Below are positions 48,688 through 50,864 of a DNA stretch of 50,864 bases, in pieces. Origin of the DNA: Bog-564 sp035509915 (GTDB taxonomy: Bacteria > Actinomycetota > Acidimicrobiia > Acidimicrobiales > UBA8190). The stretch is from assembly GCA_035509915.1 (NCBI GenBank), contig DATKIB010000003.1:1-50864 (forward strand). Direction: 5' to 3'. The position numbers were made by a program, and so were the translations under genes. The notes beneath the pieces are model-generated. The model searched no databases and had not been told where the DNA came from. It was given only the letters and a program-made list of their open reading frames with translations. Positions within the stretch are counted from its first letter, which is position 1; each line of letters starts with the position of its first letter.

Positions 48688-49956
48688 CTAGGGGGGACCC
48701 GGCGCCTGCGCGGGCTCTCGCCGGCGTACGCCCTCCAAGAAGCGCACGATCGCCGCCACCGCGTGCGCGGACCGGACGCTCGGGAGGACGTCGAAGGCGT
48801 GCTGAGTGCGGGGCAGCTCGGCGTAGAGCACCGGCGAGCGAGAGACGGCACGCAGGGCCCGGACGAACTGGCGAGCCGAGGCTACCGAAGCAAGGGTGTC
48901 GTTGGTCCCGTGGATCACGAAGAAAGGCGGGGCGTCGGACCGCACCCGGTAGAGCGGCGACGCCTGCTCGAATTTCGTCGGATCCTCCTCGATCCGCGCC
49001 TTGAACACCTGACGCTCGAGGAGCCTTGCCAGGCCCCTGTCGTACAGGGAGCTCGCGACGGACCCATGGCCCGCGGTCATGTCGTAGATCCCGTAGACCG
49101 GTACGCACGCCTGCACCGAGGTGTCCTCGTCCTCGAACCCCGGCTGAAACGCGGGATCACCAGGGCTGAGAGCCATCAGCGCGCTCAGATGGCCTCCGGC
49201 GGAGCCTCCGGTCACCGCTACGAAGCCCGGGTCGCCCCCGTAGTCACCTATGTGAGTCTTCACCCACGCGAGCGCCCGCTTGCAGTCGACGACATGGTCG
49301 GGCCAAGTGGCCCGTGGGCTCAACGCGTAATTGATGGTCACGCACACCCAGCCGTGGCGCGCCGCCTCGTACATGAGCGGGAATCCCTGCTCACGCTTGT
49401 CGCCGATGATCCACGCTCCGCCGTGGACGTGGAGGAGCACGGGGGCGGCCTCGGGGGGGTCGAGACGCCTGGTGATCACGTCGAGACGATGGGCTGTGCG
49501 GCCGTCGCCCACGTAGTCGACGTTGCGGACCACCCTGACAGACCGCGTCGGGCGAGCCAGCGGGTACGCCACCCGTGGGAAGCGCCACATCGTCTCTCCC
49601 CCGTGCCTGGGCAGGACGGAGTCCTCGAGGGGCGGCAGCGGCACCTCCTCCTCCGCCCTCATGAACACATGGCGCGCCTGCTGCCCTGTTCGAGCCAGCA
49701 CCCCGAGACCCACCCAGGACGACACGGCGACGGCCAGGCCGACCCAGCCGGGCCAGTGACCGAAGGCCCCCGCGAACCCGAACGCCACGGTCGCGGCCGC
49801 CTGCCATACGACGTGCCAGAGCGGCAGCTCTCCCGTGTACCACCCGGCGAAGAAGCTGGGGACCGCGAAGGCCGCTTGCCTCGGCGGTGCAAAGGCATTC
49901 GCCACCAGCAGCGCTCCTAGCAGGCTCACAGCCAGGTACGCCCACGACCACGACAT
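48688..49956 (-). CDS. Membrane-anchored alpha/beta hydrolase (HSL-type esterase)
   Basis: This 422-residue protein has an N-terminal membrane domain of three or four helices (residues ~1-100, starting MSWSWAYLAVSLLGALLVAN), then a hormone-sensitive-lipase-type esterase domain. The oxyanion motif is HVHGGAWIIGDK, the nucleophile elbow GGSAGGH, and the acid and base are the Asp in HGTNDTLA and the His in RTQHAFD. It likely cleaves short acyl esters at the membrane. ATG 49956 has GAGGA eight bases upstream; the frame continues to 50127 without homology and would cross the WS/DGAT start. The nearby WS/DGAT gene suggests lipid ester metabolism. Confidence 0.85.
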   Translation of the reverse strand: MSWSWAYLAVSLLGALLVANAFAPPRQAAFAVPSFFAGWYTGELPLWHVVWQAAATVAFGFAGAFGHWPGWVGLAVAVSSWVGLGVLARTGQQARHVFMRAEEEVPLPPLEDSVLPRHGGETMWRFPRVAYPLARPTRSVRVVRNVDYVGDGRTAHRLDVITRRLDPPEAAPVLLHVHGGAWIIGDKREQGFPLMYEAARHGWVCVTINYALSPRATWPDHVVDCKRALAWVKTHIGDYGGDPGFVAVTGGSAGGHLSALMALSPGDPAFQPGFEDEDTSVQACVPVYGIYDMTAGHGSVASSLYDRGLARLLERQVFKARIEEDPTKFEQASPLYRVRSDAPPFFVIHGTNDTLASVASARQFVRALRAVSRSPVLYAELPRTQHAFDVLPSVRSAHAVAAIVRFLEGVRRREPAQAPGPP

Positions 49957-50065
49957 GGCGACATCCTCGCGGACCGTGAGAGGATCCAGCAATACGGGTG
50001 CGACGAAGAGCGCGCGTCCTCGGGTTCGATCAAGGGCCGTCCACGGCGCGCCCAGGAGGTTGAGG

Positions 50066-50864
50066 GTGGAGCAGCTCACGGGCCTGGACGCCACGTTCCT
50101 GTACATGGAGACGCCCAGCTTGCACATGCACGTCTCGATGGCCGCGGTCTTCGACCCCTCGACGGTCCCCGGTGGTTACTCGTTCGATCGGTCGCGGGAG
50201 CTGGTGAGCTCACGTCTCGTGCTCGCCCCTGTCTTCCGCCGCAGGCTGGTCGAGGTCCCGTTCAGGCTGGGCCACCCCTACTGGGTGGAGGACGGCCACT
50301 TCGACATCGACTACCACATGCGGCGCGCAGCCCTTCCGGCCCCCGGGGGGGTGGCGGAACTTGCGGAGTTCGTCGGCGACGTATGCAGCAGGCAGCTCGA
50401 CCGGACAAAGCCCCTGTGGGAGATGTACATAGTGGAGGGGCTGCAAGACGGCAACATCGCGGTGGTGACGAAGATCCACCACTGCACGATCGACGGAGTG
50501 TCAGGTGCGGAGCTGCTTGCCCAGCTCTTCGACCTCGAAGCCGACCCCGCAGAGGTTTCCGCCCCTGCGGAGCTTCCTGTGACCGCGAGCGCCCAGGTGC
50601 CTTCCGACGCGCAACTGATCGGCCGGGCGCTGTTGTCCCGGCTGCGCCAGCCCGTCGAGGTGACGCGCCTCGCATGGAAGACGGGGCGTGCCGTTCTCGA
50701 CGTTCGCCGGGTCCGCCAGGCGCCCACGAGCGCGAGAGCCGCCTTGCCGCTCAGCACTCCGCGCACATCCCTGAACGCAGCGATCACCCCACACCGGCGG
50801 GTGGCCTTCTCCTCCATTGGCCTCGAGGACGTGAAGCGCCTGAAGAACGCCACCGGCACCACCG
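50066..50864 (+). CDS. Wax ester synthase/diacylglycerol acyltransferase, N-terminal part
   Basis: The frame runs open from GTG 50066 to the window end (266 codons visible). It begins VEQLTGLDATFLYMETPSLH and continues HMHVSMAAVFDPS, has PYWVEDGHFDIDYHMRRAAL and RTKPLWEMYIVEGL, and the acyltransferase active site KIHHCTIDGVSGAELLAQLF (HHxxxDG). These are the WS/DGAT signatures; the enzyme makes wax esters or triacylglycerol from acyl-CoA. AGGAGG six bases upstream fixes the start (TTG 50060 is less likely). The family is ~450-480 residues, so about 200 residues lie beyond the window. It diverges from the esterase gene with 109 bases between. Confidence 0.92.
   Translation, partial: MEQLTGLDATFLYMETPSLHMHVSMAAVFDPSTVPGGYSFDRSRELVSSRLVLAPVFRRRLVEVPFRLGHPYWVEDGHFDIDYHMRRAALPAPGGVAELAEFVGDVCSRQLDRTKPLWEMYIVEGLQDGNIAVVTKIHHCTIDGVSGAELLAQLFDLEADPAEVSAPAELPVTASAQVPSDAQLIGRALLSRLRQPVEVTRLAWKTGRAVLDVRRVRQAPTSARAALPLSTPRTSLNAAITPHRRVAFSSIGLEDVKRLKNATGTT

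Overview
The window is 50.9 kb of very GC-rich, densely coded DNA with many GTG/TTG starts, 4-nt stop/start overlaps (GTGA, ATGA, TTGA) and apparently leaderless promoters (TANNNT six or seven bases before the start codon). Together with DUF3107, a paired ArsA-like ATPase operon, a DUF6529 protein, a PdtaS-type kinase and a wax ester synthase/DGAT enzyme, this points to an actinobacterium. An Acidimicrobiia-like lineage fits best, but that is inference. I see no tRNA, rRNA, CRISPR array, transposase or integrase. No gene-free stretch exceeds 300 bases; the longest (34167-34464) holds a promoter and a gene relic.

Layout. 1-5.1 kb: end of a hybrid histidine kinase, an OmpR-type regulator, a PdtaS-like kinase, a PHP phosphatase and an unknown gene. 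5.2-7.6 kb (minus): DUF3107 and two ArsA-like ATPases; the second has no ordinary start codon upstream of its P-loop. 7.7-13.0 kb: dGTPase-like HD protein, Mrp Fe-S carrier, and a divergent operon of SufR-like regulator, cysteine desulfurase and mtnA. 13.1-21.7 kb (minus): a complete System I cytochrome c maturation operon (ccdA, ccmABCDEFGH, ccmI-like TPR protein) coupled to an upstream GDP-mannose dehydratase gene. 21.8-26.4 kb: enoyl-CoA hydratase, glycosyltransferase, TetR regulator, low-molecular-weight phosphatase, DUF4395 protein and a two-repeat alpha/beta-barrel-like protein.

26.5-33.1 kb (plus): a form II CO-dehydrogenase-like molybdenum hydroxylase cluster (L, S, M) with MoxR ATPase, VWA protein and CoxG-like protein. 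It contains a 20-codon bridge ORF between S and M and a duplicated start region before the MoxR gene. 33.1-34.2 kb (minus): DUF6529 membrane protein, Tat-type Rieske protein and a 31-residue membrane peptide. 34.2-35.7 kb: a patchy accessory insert with an acyl-CoA dehydrogenase relic, a DUF4160 gene broken by one TAA, DUF2442 and DUF6933. 35.7-41.5 kb (minus): acyl-CoA dehydrogenase; a glutamine synthetase-like/SDR/glutamine amidotransferase operon resembling gamma-glutamyl amine catabolism; cysS. 41.5-45.0 kb: valS, only 20 bp from cysS and divergent, then an SDR. 45.0-50.9 kb: a branched-chain-amino-acid-type ABC transporter compressed into two fused genes without a binding protein, a membrane-anchored esterase and the start of a WS/DGAT gene.

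Functionally, the cytochrome c maturation operon, the CO-dehydrogenase-like cluster, the Rieske module and the Fe-S genes suggest an aerobic respiring organism able to use trace reduced substrates. The Ccm set makes c-type cytochromes; Mrp, SufR-like protein and desulfurase handle Fe-S supply needed by CoxS and the Rieske protein. No single gene family here is wholly new. The least explained parts are the small coupled ORFs, the non-canonical starts and the shared cysS/valS promoter.
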